Shown: positions 45,880 through 58,499 of the stretch, one piece after another
Layout: every line of letters starts with the position of its first letter
Position numbering within the stretch: position 1 is the first letter of the stretch
Source of the DNA: Vombatus ursinus
Taxonomy: Eukaryota > Chordata > Mammalia > Diprotodontia > Vombatidae
Assembly (NCBI RefSeq): GCF_900497805.2
Contig: NW_020954548.1
Span: 12,421,162-12,485,161, forward strand
DNA length: 64,000 nt
Direction of reading: 5' to 3'
Translations under genes and position numbers: made by a program
The notes under the pieces: model-generated
Told to the model about the DNA's origin: nothing
Seen by the model: only the letters and a program-made list of their open reading frames with translations
Databases searched by the model: none

Positions 45880-46962
45880 TCCTCATTTATCTCAGCCTCC
45901 CTACAGCTTTTGATACTGATGACCACTCCTTTTGTATACTCACTGGGCTCTCCTAATAGTCCTCCTAACTGTCTGAATGCTTCTTTTCAGTCTTTTTTAC
46001 TAAATTCCCACTTACGCCATGCTCATAAGTTTCAATGTATTCCACCTGAGTTGCACTGGTCCTCTATATCACCCTATACATTATGACCTTATCAGCTCCA
46101 AAGGTTCCATCATCACTGCTAGTTAGATGAGTCCGAATCTACATATCTAGGTCTTGTTTCCCTCCTGAGCTTCAGTCTCATATCACCAACCACTTCCTGA
46201 ATATCTCTAACTGTATGTGCCATAAGCTTCTAAAATGTAACATGTCCAAAACAGATTTATCTTCTTACAAAAACTCGTGTCTCTTCTTAACTTCCCTACT
46301 TCAGTCAATGGCACCATCAGTCTTCCTCTAACCTAAGTTCACAATCTCAGAGTTATTTTCAATTATTTACTGAACATTGCCTCCCATACATCTAATCAAT
46401 GCCAAGTCTGGTCGATTCTCTGTTTACACCAGTTCTAATATCTGTTCCCTTGTTCCTATTCACATGGCCACTACTCCACATGCCTTTCACCTATACTACT
46501 ATATCTTCCAAACTGGTCTCCTTGTCCCAAGTATCTCCCCACTCCATTGCATCCTCCTGAAAACATGATATTCTTAAAGTATAGATCTGTGATGTTCCCC
46601 CAGAGTCTTCAGTACTTTGTCCAGCACTTAGGATAAAATATAAAACTCTGGTATTTAACACTTAAAGACCTTCAGGATGTCTCCAAGCTACTTTTCCTGA
46701 ACGATTTCACCTTGACTCTTCCTCACCTTACTCTTTCACATTCCAAACAAACTAGCCCATTTGGCATTCCCCATACTTGACATTCTCTTTCCTATCTCTA
46801 CCACTGTGCACAGGCTATATCCTATGCCTAGAATTACCTACACTACCCCTTAGAATCTCTAACATTCAATATGCTAGGCAAGAGTCAGCTACCACATGAG
46901 GCCTTTACTGATTCCACATTCACACCAATGAAATTACATTGTATGTATTTGCATTTGTTTGT
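45880..46962 (+). repeat. L2 LINE ORF fragment, about 1.1 kb
   Basis: ctcctaatagtcctcctaac, gcttctaaaatgtaacatgtc, ccaaaacagatttatcttct, ccaaactggtctccttgtcc, ccagcacttaggataaaata, taaagaccttcaggatgtct and tgaggcctttactgattcca follow L2 from the RT to near the 3' end. Diverged. Confidence 0.8.
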
Positions 46963-46964
46963 TT

Positions 46965-47103
46965 GTGGATCACATCACTACTATATCACAACTATCAAGA
47001 AAGAGATAAAGAATACAAGATACAGAAACCATTGTGTTTACTATTTGTAGATTGTGAAAGAAGCATTTAATTTGGTTAAGAAAAAAAAAATACTGGACAA
47101 TGT
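46965..47103 (+). repeat. RTE LINE reverse-transcriptase scrap
   Basis: In one frame it reads PLCLLFVDCERSI, close to the RTE/BovB word LFVDYEKAFDSV at RT box 3. An A run and an L1 5' end follow directly. Confidence 0.5.
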
Positions 47104-48305
47104 CAAGTCAGAGCCAAGATGGTCAAGTAAAAGCAGTGACTTGCTTGAGCTCTCTCCGAAACCCCTCCAAATACCTGTAAAAAATGGCTCTAAACAAATT
47201 CTAAAGCAGCAGAAGCCACAAAAAGATAGAGTGAAACAAATTTCTAGCCCAAGACAACCTGGATGGTTGATCTGAATGGTATATCACACCAGGCAGGGAG
47301 AGAAACACAGTCTGGCATAGGCATACAGGCAAAACAGGCCTCAGCAAACCTGGAGCAGCCTCAGAGGACTGAATCACAGTCAGCTGTGGTGGTTTCCAGA
47401 CTTCTCAACCCACAAATGCCAAAGACAATTTAGAAGGTCAGTAGGACAAGTCTGTGACTGCGGTGATGAGAGAGAAGCTTGGTCCTAGCTCCAGTCCCAG
47501 TGCATGGCCCCAGGGCAGTGGCTGCTTCCTGAGCTTCAGGCCCACAGATTGAGGGGGAATCCAGTGGCTGATCACAGGGGGATTGCAGGGATCTCTTTGC
47601 TGGTGCTAAGACAGGAATCTCTTGCTTTGCCCGTGCTTGGATCTGGGTCACAGTTCTGGGTGGCAATTCTGGGATGAGGAGGAGCACTGGTATGGTGGAG
47701 CTTGTAGTCGGTGTGGAGAGGGAATCCTCCTCACAGTTCCAAGGCAGAAAAGAGAGCTTGTGGTCACTCACAGACCAGAACACAGGCCAGGAAAGGAGTA
47801 AACACCTCGCCCTTGATCATACCACCTTGGAAAAACTGAAAATTTACAGGTCTCTAGAAGCGTCTCTTTAAAGAGCTGCACAAAACCTCCAAAGTTTGGG
47901 ACAGTACATTCTGCACACGGGAAGCAGACCCCTACCTTAACAAAGAGTTTATAACTCAACTAATTGGCTGGGATTGTGACCAAACTGTACAAAAAAAAAA
48001 TCAAACTATAGAATCTTTCCTTGGTGACAAAGAAGATCTAAACATACAATCAGAAGAAGACAACAAAGTCAAAGCTCCTAAATCTAAAGCCTCCAAGAAA
48101 AATAGGAATTGGTCCCAGGCCATGGAAGAGCTCAAAAAGGATTTTGAGAAGCAAGTAAGAGAAGTAGAGGAAAAACTAGGAAGAGAAATGAGAGTGATAC
48201 AAGAAAATCGTGAAAAACAAGTCAACAGCTTATTGTATGATCATATTTTTTACTGTATTATATTATGGAAATGCTTATGCTATTCCACAAATTAAAAATA
48301 AAATG
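47104..48305 (+). mobile_element. L1-derived 5' unit: 5' UTR + start of ORF1 + foreign 3' tail
   Basis: It starts at the conserved L1 5' end (gagccaagatggtcaagtaa). A GC-richer 5' UTR of about 860 bp follows, then an ORF1 N-terminus at about 47970 (words QTIESFLGDKED, KAPKSKASKKN, MEELKKDFEKQ, EEKLGREMR). At about 48225 ORF1 stops after EKQVNSL and gives way to attatattatggaaatgctt, ccacaaattaaaaataaaat, a 3'-end-like tail. The 5' 1.1 kb is shared with 60641-61738. Either a deleted L1 or a separate non-autonomous unit. Confidence 0.65.
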
Positions 48306-49106
48306 AAATATTTTAAAAAACTAGAAAAAGGAAAAATTAAAAATCTCCAATTAAACACTAAATTGGAAATCCTAAAAATCAAAGGAGAAATAATAAAATT
48401 GAAAAGAAAAAGAAAAACCATTGAACTAACAAATAAAACTAAAAGCTGGTTTGATGGAAAAAAAAAACAATAAAATAGATAAACCACTGTTTAATTTGAT
48501 TTTTAAAAGAAGAAAGCCAAATAACCATTATCAAATTGAAAGTTGTGAATTTACCATCAATGAAGGGAAAATTAAAACAATTATTAGGAACTATTTTGTC
48601 CAATTATATGCCAATAAATTTGACAATCTAAATGAAATGAATGTATATCTTCAAAAATATAAATTACCCAGATTAATAGAAGAGGAAATAGAATACTTAA
48701 ATAACCTAATCTTAGCAAAAGAAATTGAACAAGCCATCAATGAACTTCCTAAGAAAAAGTCCCCAGGGCCAGATGGACTCACAAGTTAATTCTACCAAAC
48801 ATTTAAAGAACAATTGATTCTAATACTACATAAACTATTCAGAAAACTAGACAAAGGAGTCCTACCAAATTCTTTTTTGTGAACTAAAAGGATACTGATA
48901 CCTAAACCACAAAGAGTCAAAACAGGGAAAGAAAATTATAGACCAATTTCCCTAAAGCATATTGATGCAAAAATTTTAAACAAAATACTAGCAAAGAGAT
49001 TACAGCAATGTATCACAAGGATTATACAATATAACCAGGTGGGATTTATATCAGCAATACAGGGCTAGTTTAGTATTAGGAAAACTATCAGCATAATTGA
49101 CCACAT

Positions 49107-49551
49107 AGTTGGTTGATTGTTGTCCTTAGTTCTCAAAAAGGACCAAAATGACATCACTATATTACAGTCAACTTACAGTGTATCAGACTGTAGCTGATCA
49201 GACCAATGTGAGCTCAGAATGCTCTATCACAGGTCGAGTACAAATAGTCCGTGTGAACATTTGGGGTGGATTCTCTAAATTTACACATCTTGTGTTTCTT
49301 TTTGAGCTACTTCAATTCTGCTTTGCTAACAGAGCACAGCACCTTCTGTGACGAAGGCATACCATGCTGGGGGGTCCTGTGTCAGTGTCTCTCATGTCAT
49401 GTAATTAATCCCAAAGTTCTTAAAAGAGGCTTTGGGAGTGTTCTTGTATCACTTCTTCTGACCACCAAGAGAGCACTTGCCTTGTGTGACTTCTCCATTA
49501 AACAGTCTTTTAGTCAAGCGTATATTTGGCATTCAAATAATGTGGCCATAT
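49107..49551 (-). repeat. RTE LINE 3' fragment inserted in L1
   Basis: On + it opens with the antisense RTE tail (ttgttgtccttagttctcaa) and contains gagcacttgccttgtgtgac and aagcgtatatttggcattca, words of the marsupial RTE 3' part. The L1 text breaks at ataattgaccacata and resumes at caataacaaagccaacaaaa. Confidence 0.75.
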
Positions 49552-50135
49552 CAATAACAAAGCCAACAAAAATCATATGATTATCTCAACAGATGCAGAA
49601 AAAGCCTTTGATAAAATACAACACCCATTATTATTATTAAATGGAGCTTACCTTAAAATAAGTAACATATACTGAAAACTATCAGCAAGCATTATCTGTA
49701 ATGAAGATAAGCTACAAGCCTTCCCAACATAATCAGGGGGGAAAGCAAAAATGCCCACCATCACCTCTATTATTCAGTATTGTACTGGAAATACTAGCTA
49801 TAGCAATAAGAGAAGAAAACGAAATTGAAGGAATTAGAAGAGGCAATGAAGAAACAAAACTATCACTCTTTGCAGATGATATGATATTATACTTAGAGAA
49901 CCCAGAGGATCAACTGAAAAAAAAAAAAAACAATGAAAATACAATTTTAGCAAAGTTGCAGGATGCAAAATAAAGCCACATAAATCATCAGCATTTCTAC
50001 ATATTATCAACAAAGTCAAATGCCAAGAGACAGAGAAATTCCATTTAAAATAACTGTAGATAATATAAAATACTTGGGAGTCTACCTGCCAAGAGAAACC
50101 CAGGAACTATATGAACACAATTACAAAACACTATT

Positions 50136-50136
<1 letters not shown>

Positions 50137-50161
<25 letters not shown>
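50137..50161. repeat. (CA)n tract inside L1 ORF2
   Basis: About 12 CA units follow acaaaacactattca, at a place where ORF2 normally has a short ACAC-rich run. Confidence 0.93.
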
Positions 50162-50166
<5 letters not shown>

Positions 50167-52459
50167 CAGATCTAAACAAATGGAAAAGTATCAATTGTTC
50201 GTGGGTAGGTAGCCAAGCCAATATAATAAAAATGACAATTCTACCTACATTATTTTACTTCTTCAGTGCCACACCAATCAAACTACCAGAAAACCATCTT
50301 ACAGAGCTATAAAAAGCAGTAGCAAAATTTATCTAGAAGAACAGAAGGTCAAAAATATCAAGGAAATTAATGAAAAAAAATGCAAAGGAAGGTGGCTTAG
50401 CTGTACCAGATCTTAAACTGTATTCATAAAGCAGCAATCACCAAAACTACCTGGTGCTGTCTAAGAAGTAGAGTGGTGGATCAGTGAAATACATTAAGTA
50501 CATAATACATTACAGTAAATGACCACTGTAATATAGTACATGTAAATGTAAAGATCTAAGCTTTTAGGATAAAAACTCATTATTTGACAAAAATTGCTGG
50601 GAAAACTAGAAAACAGTATGGCAGAAACTAGGTGTATACCAACATCTCACACCATATACCAAAATAAATTCAAAATGGGTACATGATTTACACATAAAAG
50701 GTGATAGCATAACCAAATTGGGAGAATACAGAAGAGTTTACCTGTCAGATCTATGGATAAGGGAAGAATTTAGGACCAAAAAAGATATAGAGAGCTTTAT
50801 GAAATGTAAATTAGGTCATTTGATTATATAAAATTAAAAATTTTTTGCACAAACAAAACCACTGTGACCAAAATTAGAAGAAAAGCAGAAAATTGGTGGG
50901 GTGGGGGGAATTTTGTAGCAAGGATCTCTGATAAAGGCCTCATTTCTCAAATAAATAGAAAATTGAGTCAAATTTATAAGAATACAAGTCATTCTCCAAT
51001 TGATAAATGGTCAAAGGATATGAGCACACAGTTTTCAGACAAAAAAAAATCAAAGCTATCTAAAGTCATATAAAAAATGCTCTAAATCACTACTGATTAG
51101 AGAAATGTATATTAAAACAACTGTGAGGTACCGCCTCATTCCTATCCAATTAGCTAATATGACAAAAAAGGAAAATAATGGATGTTGGAGGGGATGTGGA
51201 AAAACTGGGACACTAATGCACTATTGGTGAAATTGTGAACTGATCCAATCACTCTGGAGAGCAAATTGGAACTATACCCAAAGGGCAATAAAAATTTGCA
51301 TACCCTTTGATCCAGCAACACCACTGCTAGGTCTCTAACCCAAAGACATCCAAAAAGAGGGGAAAAGACCTATTTGTACAAAACTATTTATAACAGCTCT
51401 TTTTGTGGTGGCAAAGAATTGGAAATTGAAGGGATGCCCATCAATTAGGGAATGGCTGAACAAGTTGTGGTATATGATTGTAATGGAATACTACCATGCT
51501 ATAAGAAATGAAGAGCAGGATGATTTCAGAAAAACCTGGAAAGATTTACATGAACAGATACGAAGTGAAATGAACATAACCAGGAGAACATGGTACACAG
51601 TAATAGCAATATTGTACAATGAAGAACTGTGAGTGACTTAGATATTCTGAGTAATACAATGATCCAAGACAATCCCAAAGGACTCATGATGAAACATGCT
51701 ATCCACCTCTGGAGGAAGAACTGATATTATCTGAGTACAGACTGAAGCATACTATTTTCTCTTTCTTTCCTTCTTTTTTGTTTGAGTCTTCTTGAACAAA
51801 ATGACTAACATGGAAATGTTTTACGTGATTGTACATGTATAACCTATATCAGATTGCTTACTGTCTCAGGGAGGGGGAGGGGAAGAGTGGAAGGAGGGAT
51901 AGAATTTGGAACTCAAAACTTTAAAACAGAAAAACAAACATTAAAAATTGTTTTAACATATAATTGGGGGGAATAAAATATTATTAAAAAATAAATAAAA
52001 CATTATCACATGTAGAAAAAGAAAAGAAGACCACGATTCTCCCTTTCTTCCATATCAGAATCAAATTTGACTGCATCAAAACTACAACTCCTGTTCCTCT
52101 GGAACCAAATTCCCTGTAGCATTTCTTCTTTTAACATTCTGAGGTGTCATTCTCAAAAGTCAAGACTAAATCTAATATTACACCTGGCATTACTCTCCTT
52201 ATCCACCATAAACTCTTAGATAACATAATCCATCCAACCTAAAGTATCTAACAGTTAACTGTGAAAATTCATCTTTATAGGTCCAGCTTTATGTCTATAA
52301 TTTCCTCCACTGTCTAGAAGGTGAAATTCTCAGTAAGGCAAGTCAACAAATGATTAGTTAGATGTTCAGATTTTAGCAGACAGAGACCTTTACCAGATAG
52401 CAAAATACCCAGGCTCTCCCAACATTTCCTGCCAGCTTGGTAATCTTGTCACAAAGTGG

Positions 52460-52565
52460 TATACAGAAAACACATTAGATTTCTGGATTAAAATTCTAGC
52501 TCCATATTTACACTGGGTGACCATAGGCAAGTAAACTAATGTATCTGGGTCTCAATTTCTTCATC
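52460..52565 (+). repeat. MIR fragment
   Basis: aattctagctccatatttac, gggtgaccataggcaagt and ctgggtctcaatttcttcat follow the MIR core. Confidence 0.6.
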
Positions 52566-54120
52566 AGTCCACAGTAATTTTTAAGCACCTACATGTCAGA
52601 CGTTGTGAAAGGTGCGAGAGATAAAAACAAAAGCATGATAGTCCCTGTCCTTAAGGAGCTTATATTCTAACAGAACAGAAAATATTAACATTATAGGTCT
52701 ATACAAAACACAAATGAAAAATGTACTAAGTATCCCTTGGGAAAAAAAAGGTACTAAAAGTTAGAGAGACCAGAAAAAAGTCTCATGTAGAAGGTAGTGA
52801 CAGAGCTGAGTCTTAAAGGAAACAAAAAATCTAAGACAAAAGTGAAAAGTGCATTCCAGGTATTAGGAATAGCCTGTGCAAAGTCATGGTAAGAGGAGAT
52901 GGAGAGTTAATGTGTGAAGGACAGCAAGGAACTCAGTGTGGCTGGTGTGTAAAATTCATGAACAAGGGTAACATGTAAAAAGGTTCAAAGCTATATCGGG
53001 ATTAGGTTAAAAAGAGCTTTACATACCAAACAGGAGTTTATATTTCATTCTAGCACTAACAAGGAGGCTACTGCAATTTACTGAGTAGAAGAATAACATG
53101 ATCAGACCTACACTTTCAGAAAATCACTGAAGAAGCTCTGTGGAAAATAAATTACAGAGTAGGAGAAGCCCTAAAGCTGAGAAATATTTGGGAAGCTATT
53201 GCAATAGTCCAGGAAAGAGGTGATAAGGATGTCACAGCTAGGTAGTCTTGTATGAGTAGAGGAAGGGGAAAGATTTAAGAAATATTGTAGAGGTAGAAAT
53301 GAGCTATGGCAACTGACTGTATGTGTAAATTGAATAAGAATGAGGAGAGAACAATTATAGCAAGGTTAGAAAGCTAGTTGACTGTAAGAACAAAGGTGCC
53401 CTCATCAGACATAGGACAGTTCATATGATGTGGGCTTTAGAAACAAGATAATGAGCTCTTTTTTTAAAAATGTTGAGTTTGAGGGGCAGCTAGGTGGCGC
53501 AGTGAATAGCACACCGGCACTGGAGTCAGGAGGACCTGAGTTCAAATCCAACCTCAGACACATAACACTCACTAGCTGTGTGACTCCGGGCAAGTCACTT
53601 AACCCCAACTGCCTCACCAAAAAAAAAAAAAAAATGTTGGCTTTGATATGCCTACAAAGAACCTGTTCAAAATGTCCAATAGGCAGTTTATGATTAGATA
53701 CTAGAGGCTGGTAGAGAGACTAAGGATAGATAAAGAAATTTACTTAAAGACGATAGTTAAATCTAAGGGACCTTATAATACCATGAAATTAGAGAACAGA
53801 TAGAGAAAAGAGAGTCCAAAGCTTTGGGTACATGCACAATTAAGAGTGACATGGAGGAATAAGAGGAATGGGTCAAATAGGTAGGAGGAGAATAAAGATT
53901 AATATCACAAAAACCCAGCAAGGAAAGATATCCAGGAAAAGATAAACAACAATGTCAAATGATGCAAAAAAAAAAAAGATAAAGAAGGATGAGGATTGAG
54001 AAAAAGTCATTAGATTGGTCAATTAAGAGATCACAGGTAAATTTGAAGAGAACAGTCTAAGCTAAACCAAAAGATCAAAAAATTAAGTTACTTGCTAAGT
54101 ATTTAGAGACTGAGAAAAGC
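52566..54120 (-). repeat. L2 LINE, long minus-strand copy split by a SINE
   Basis: On + taagcacctacatgtcagac, gtccttaaggagcttatatt, tgcattccaggtattaggaa, ggaactcagtgtggctgg, gcaatagtccaggaaagagg and, after the SINE, aatgtccaataggcagttta are antisense L2 from the 3' end into the ORF. Diverged. Confidence 0.8.
53483..53632 (+). repeat. Full-length tRNA-head SINE with target duplication
   Basis: ggggcagctaggtggcgcag to aagtcacttaaccccaactg, then 16 As. Flanks aaaaatgttgagtttga (53466-53482) and aaaaatgttggctttga (53630-53646) differ at two bases. Well preserved, so among the younger insertions. Confidence 0.93.
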
Positions 54121-54129
54121 AAAGTTAAT

Positions 54130-54190
54130 GAACAAAGATAGCTTTTTTCAAGGTCATTTCTAATTCTAAATCCTATGATTCTATAAAGTC
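54130..54190 (+). repeat. CR1/L3 terminal scrap
   Basis: ttttttcaaggtcatttcta, attctaaatcctatgattct and ataaag match the CR1/L3 3' terminus. Confidence 0.5.
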
Positions 54191-55014
54191 ATCATATACT
54201 TCCTCTAGTTGTTCTGGCAGCTCATAGTATGTCCCATCACGATATCAAGTCTGGATCCAAATACTCTCCACATCCCTTGCCCATCATATTCATAGAAGTT
54301 TGTTATTTCCACCCACCTCACCACTACACCATCCTCACTCTACCTACTGTTTCTCTAAGGCAATCTGTTTTCTTCCATCAAGGCATTGTTCATGTATTTT
54401 ACATTCTCATATTAAAATTCTAGCTCAATTTATTTCCCATTCTCTATGCATTTTGCGTTGGTTTGGACATGTGAGCCCACTAGTATCCTTCTTTCACATG
54501 ACGATCTCCCATGTGTTTTCTAGCACTTCTACTGCTATTTTTTTTCCATTGTCTTATCTGCTATTCTCTTCAATATATGGTTTAGCACCTGTATCTAGTT
54601 TTCTCTTACCCTCTCCCTTTTCAATTTAAATCAAACTCAATCATACTAGCTATTCTCTAAGCAAATACATTCTTCTCTTCCCTAATTAGATATATTCTAT
54701 ATCTCCAGGGTAAAAATCTACCATTCCTTATATAGGCTAGAAAAAACAAATCCTACTCTCTACCACCAACTTCTTGGTTAGTTGCTCACTTCCCATATCT
54801 TGCTTTCTCTTCTAAGGTCCTTACCTTCAGTCAGGGGCAGTGATGAAAATACTACATGTGACCCTAAGTCCTCAGTTTCCTCCCTAGATCTTCATAATCC
54901 CTGGCAATTCTTTTCAAACCTCTTCTGAAAGTATCATTTGTTCCCATATGAATCACAAAATCACCTCTTCTTGCTCTGAACATAATAAAAACATACCCAT
55001 ACTCTCTTGATTTA
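54191..55014. other. C/T-rich intron, nothing recognised
   Basis: The + strand is pyrimidine-rich and yields overlapping chance open frames. No family or exon could be supported. Confidence 0.4.
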
Positions 55015-55370
55015 TTAAAAATATTTACTGAGCCCTACATGCTACCATGGTATAGCAAACAAAGATATATAATAGACAGGTCCTGCCCTAGAGGGCAGTA
55101 TAGTGCAGTATAGTAAGAGAAATAGGACATGTACACATCTATTAAATACAAAACAAGTTCTATAATAATGGTACAAACATAGTATTATAGAACTTCAGAG
55201 GGAAGAAGAGACCACTTACAACAGGGCTAATAAAGTTTTCACAAAATAACATTGGTGTTTGACCTCGAACAATAATTAAATTTCAACAGACAGGAATGGG
55301 GGAGAGGGGAATCCTATTCCAGATGAAAGGAATCAGATCAATAATGACCAACTGGTTCCTAAGAAGTAGT
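55015..55370 (-). repeat. L2-like fragment
   Basis: On + tatttactgagccctacatg, ggtcctgccctagagggcag, gaggggaatcctattccaga read like an antisense L2 end. Confidence 0.5.
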
Positions 55371-55495
55371 TATGAGGTAGTGGGGTCAGGATATCTGGGT
55401 GCAAAATGCTGCCTCACACTTGACTACCCATGTGATCAGAAAAACAAGCTACTTAACTTTTCATGCTTCAGCTTTGTCTTCCATAAAACACATTG
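55371..55495 (+). repeat. MIR-like fragment
   Basis: ctgcctcacacttgactacc, catgtgatcagaaaaacaag and ttcatgcttcagctttgtct keep the core order, strongly worn. Confidence 0.45.
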
Positions 55496-56144
55496 GTAGT
55501 GAGTGTTTCCTCACACAGAGCTCCTTACATCAACAAAATCACAGGTAAAGACTCTTCCTCCCAGCCTACCACTCCATTAGGATAATAATGCTTGTACTGC
55601 CTATGTTACATAGTTGTAAAACAACCCACTTAGAAAACCCAAAAGTATTACATAAATTTGAATCATTATCAGGAAAAAAAAAAAACGAGTCATAGTCCTT
55701 ATTTTTTTAAAGCCAATAGCCTATAATACCTCCTAATTATCTTACACTTTTATAGGCAAATTTCTTAATTAGGTCATAATTGGAACTCAAGCCACTTTCA
55801 CAAAAGAAAATAAACTACACTACTATTGCCCATGTCTTCCCCCCAAAGATGGAAGGAGCAAAACTTCTCCTTCCATTGCCCAAAGTGAATGAAACAGCAC
55901 TTCAATCTGAAGTATCAGAACTTCAGGTAGAAAAAGCAACCTGATGACAATCAGATAGTCCTACCCTCAAGAGCTAAAGAGGATATAGCTAGAAAATGCA
56001 AATCTCCACTTTCATTGTTCAAGTAAGTACTCAATTAGCTACACAAGAAAGTGTTTCAGTCCTCCTGACTCCTAAGCAAGCAAACCACTGAAATAAAATT
56101 TAAGAACATAACAAGAGAGATTTCTTAGCCAACTGCAGTTATAT
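55496..56144. other. Unassigned intron
   Basis: Non-repetitive by eye; no splice-bounded open frame on minus. Confidence 0.4.
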
Positions 56145-56303
56145 ACTGCAGCTAAGTGGCGTAGTGGATAAAGCACCGGCCCTAAAGTCAAGAAGACCTG
56201 AGTTCAAATGCGGCCTCAGACCAAGCACTTGACCCATACTAGCTGTGTGACCCTGGGCAAGTCACTTAACCCCAATTGCCTAAAAAAAAAAAAAAAAAAA
56301 AAG
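56145..56303 (+). repeat. Full-length tRNA-head SINE
   Basis: tgcagctaagtggcgtagtg, gcaccggccctaaagtcaag, gagttcaaatgcggcctcag, ccctgggcaagtcacttaac and a run of about 21 As. No clear target duplication was found. Confidence 0.9.
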
Positions 56304-57749
56304 ACTTCTCCATCCATCAGGTAAGGGTGAAGTTCCCATTGTTCATCTGCCTCACATACTAAGCTGCCCAAGAAATAATATCATTCTTTACAGAGAACAG
56401 TACTCTACTGAAGGAGGAGAAAGTTAATAGGTGAATTCTGGCAACCATTAAAGTCAGCTGCCAGCTGAAACCACAAACTAGCATATTCTACAATTTAGGA
56501 AGTAAGGCTTAGCGTATTCCAGCAATTTGGGGATTCTGAAACAAGAGTTGCCATGATATGATGAGGTCCAAGAGGAGGAGTTTCCTGACATTATTCCAAT
56601 CAACTAGTCTGAATCAAGAATGATTTAATCTATGCCAACCCTCAAATAGCAGACCCTGTCTCATTTCAAAGAGTTACTAAGTTGCTTGTGCCACATAACC
56701 TCATCTGTAAAAGCACCTCCTGTGCTTGAACAGGAAAAACTAATACAATTAAGAAAGGCTGTATTGTCATGGATGGTTAAAACACAATAGGTAAAGAGCC
56801 ATAGATGCTTGAAGATCTCACCCGTAACTTCAGGTGAAAAGTCCTGGTCTGAACCCCTTTTAATATTACTAGAAACATTTATTTGTATAAACTTTCTAGA
56901 CTAGCCTTGTAAGAAATCTTTGCTGTATCTGATATGAACATAAATACAATTTGGTAAGATACACATAAAGACAATCTAGGAAAATATATGTTCACATTTG
57001 TAAATGGCTCCCAAGCTGGGCAGTTGTTGTTGAGGAACAGTAATTGGAAATATTTCTGGTATATATCTAAAAGGGCTCTATCCTACGTGAGATGAATTTT
57101 GCCAAGGCTATAAAAGCATAGGCTATAAGCCAAGAGACTATCCCATCAGCAAGAAAAATTATCAATTAAAAGGCCAAAAGACTGTACGGCAAGGATTGAG
57201 GCATGAACAAGAGGTAACACTATTGTCTCCCCACCAATTAAAATGTAAAAAAAAATAAAAATAGATATTGAAAAGTAAGACTCAGAAACAACATCACAAA
57301 AGTATGAAATTTTTAAATGGATAATCAAACCTACATTGCCTCTGTATTCATATACATGGTGCCTTCTGGGGAACTGATACATAGGAGGGGATGAGGGGTA
57401 GGGAGACAAAAGCAGCTCTGTCTCACCCTTGCCAGGTATGGCCAGCAGTGGAAAGTATGCAGTTGCATTAAATGAATAAAAGTAGAACCATAAGCATGTA
57501 TCACAGTATTTTGGTAGAAAAGCTCTCTACTTAGTAAATTTCAAGGAAAGAGGGAGTGATTATTCCATTTGACCTAGCAGAGTATGACAGTGTGCTTTCT
57601 TATCACTCAAAATCTTGTCATTCCAAACCAAATGCAATCCCAACTGTTTTTCCCAAAGAGGTAAAGTGACTGGAAGTGTTCTGTGACAATAGTGTGGTAA
57701 AATGTACCATTGAAATTCAAGTCTTATGAAGTAAAAATGAGGAAACAAC
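56304..57749. other. Unassigned intron, least repeat-rich part
   Basis: About 1.4 kb with no recognised family. I looked on minus for a CNTLN exon and found no convincing acceptor-ORF-donor set. Confidence 0.4.
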
Positions 57750-57970
57750 CAGTTCAATTAATTATTAAACACCTACTATGTGCCAAGCAACGAGCTTAGG
57801 TGCTGGGGATACAAAGACAAAGGCAAAACAGTCTCTGCCCTCAAGAAATTAAAGAGTTTACTGAAGGTAGGAAAGTATATACATAAGTAAATACAAAATA
57901 GGTATACAGTAAATAAAAATTAATTTGAGGAGAAGTCACTACCAGTAGGAACGCTCAGGAAAGGATCCCC
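57750..57970 (-). repeat. L2 LINE 3' end
   Basis: + reads tattaaacacctactatgtg, ccaagcaacgagcttaggtg, ctggggatacaaagacaaag, cagtctctgccctcaagaaa, the antisense L2 end. Confidence 0.85.
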
Positions 57971-58499
57971 GTTTCTGCTAAATAAGCTGGAAAACTAATC
58001 ATCTGAAATTCTAGTTCCAAGAGTTTAACAGAAGATCTGGTGACTTCATGCGCCTCACATTAGGCTAATGGAAGAGGTCACAATGCTCCCCAAAGAAACA
58101 GACAAAACAGATAAGATTACTAACAAGCATCTGATTCTATTAGGGTCAGTAACACATTAGACTGACCAGTTAAACCATACTGAAATCCACAAGGAAAGCT
58201 TGATACTGAACCTGTAAAGTTCCAATCTTTTTCTAGTAGCACTCGGGACACAATGGCTACCAATACATGATTATCATATCAAACGGAGAAACAAGGCCTT
58301 CCTGGACTTCAGTCCAAGTCTTCTCCTTTCTGATAGAGGTAAATGATGCTAAAATTTTTATAAGGACCATTTCATCATATTAATTAATATATAAGTTCAT
58401 TTTGCCAATGCATACTTCTTTCCCATAAATTCTCTGCAGCGTGAAAAAAAATGGAATGAAGGACAGAATTCTTGAAGTATTCAAGTCAATATATAATAA
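57971..58499. other. Unassigned intron
   Basis: No repeat family or exon could be supported. Confidence 0.4.

Larger units (their letters stand above)
48306..52010 (+). mobile_element. L1, ORF2 linker to 3' end, interrupted by an RTE piece
   Basis: ORF2 text starts in the linker (tctccaattaaacactaaat) and passes through open pieces at 48451-48789 ([16 protein letters not shown], the GPDG word), 49701-49973 ([16 protein letters not shown], the catalytic FADD box) and 50864-51073. It ends at 51405-51632 (REWLNKLWYMIVMEYYHAIR ... IAILYNEEL), the ORF2 C-terminus with its stop. 3' UTR and an AATAAA-rich end close near 52010. An RTE fragment lies at 49107-49551 and a (CA)n at 50137-50161. Several stops; inactive. 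Confidence 0.88.

Noticed and set aside
47430-47783. 117-codon frame on minus, with a twin at 60977-61327
   Set aside because: Both are the antisense of the same L1 5' UTR; the similarity between them reflects the repeat. An L1 antisense ORF0-like product cannot be excluded but nothing supports it.
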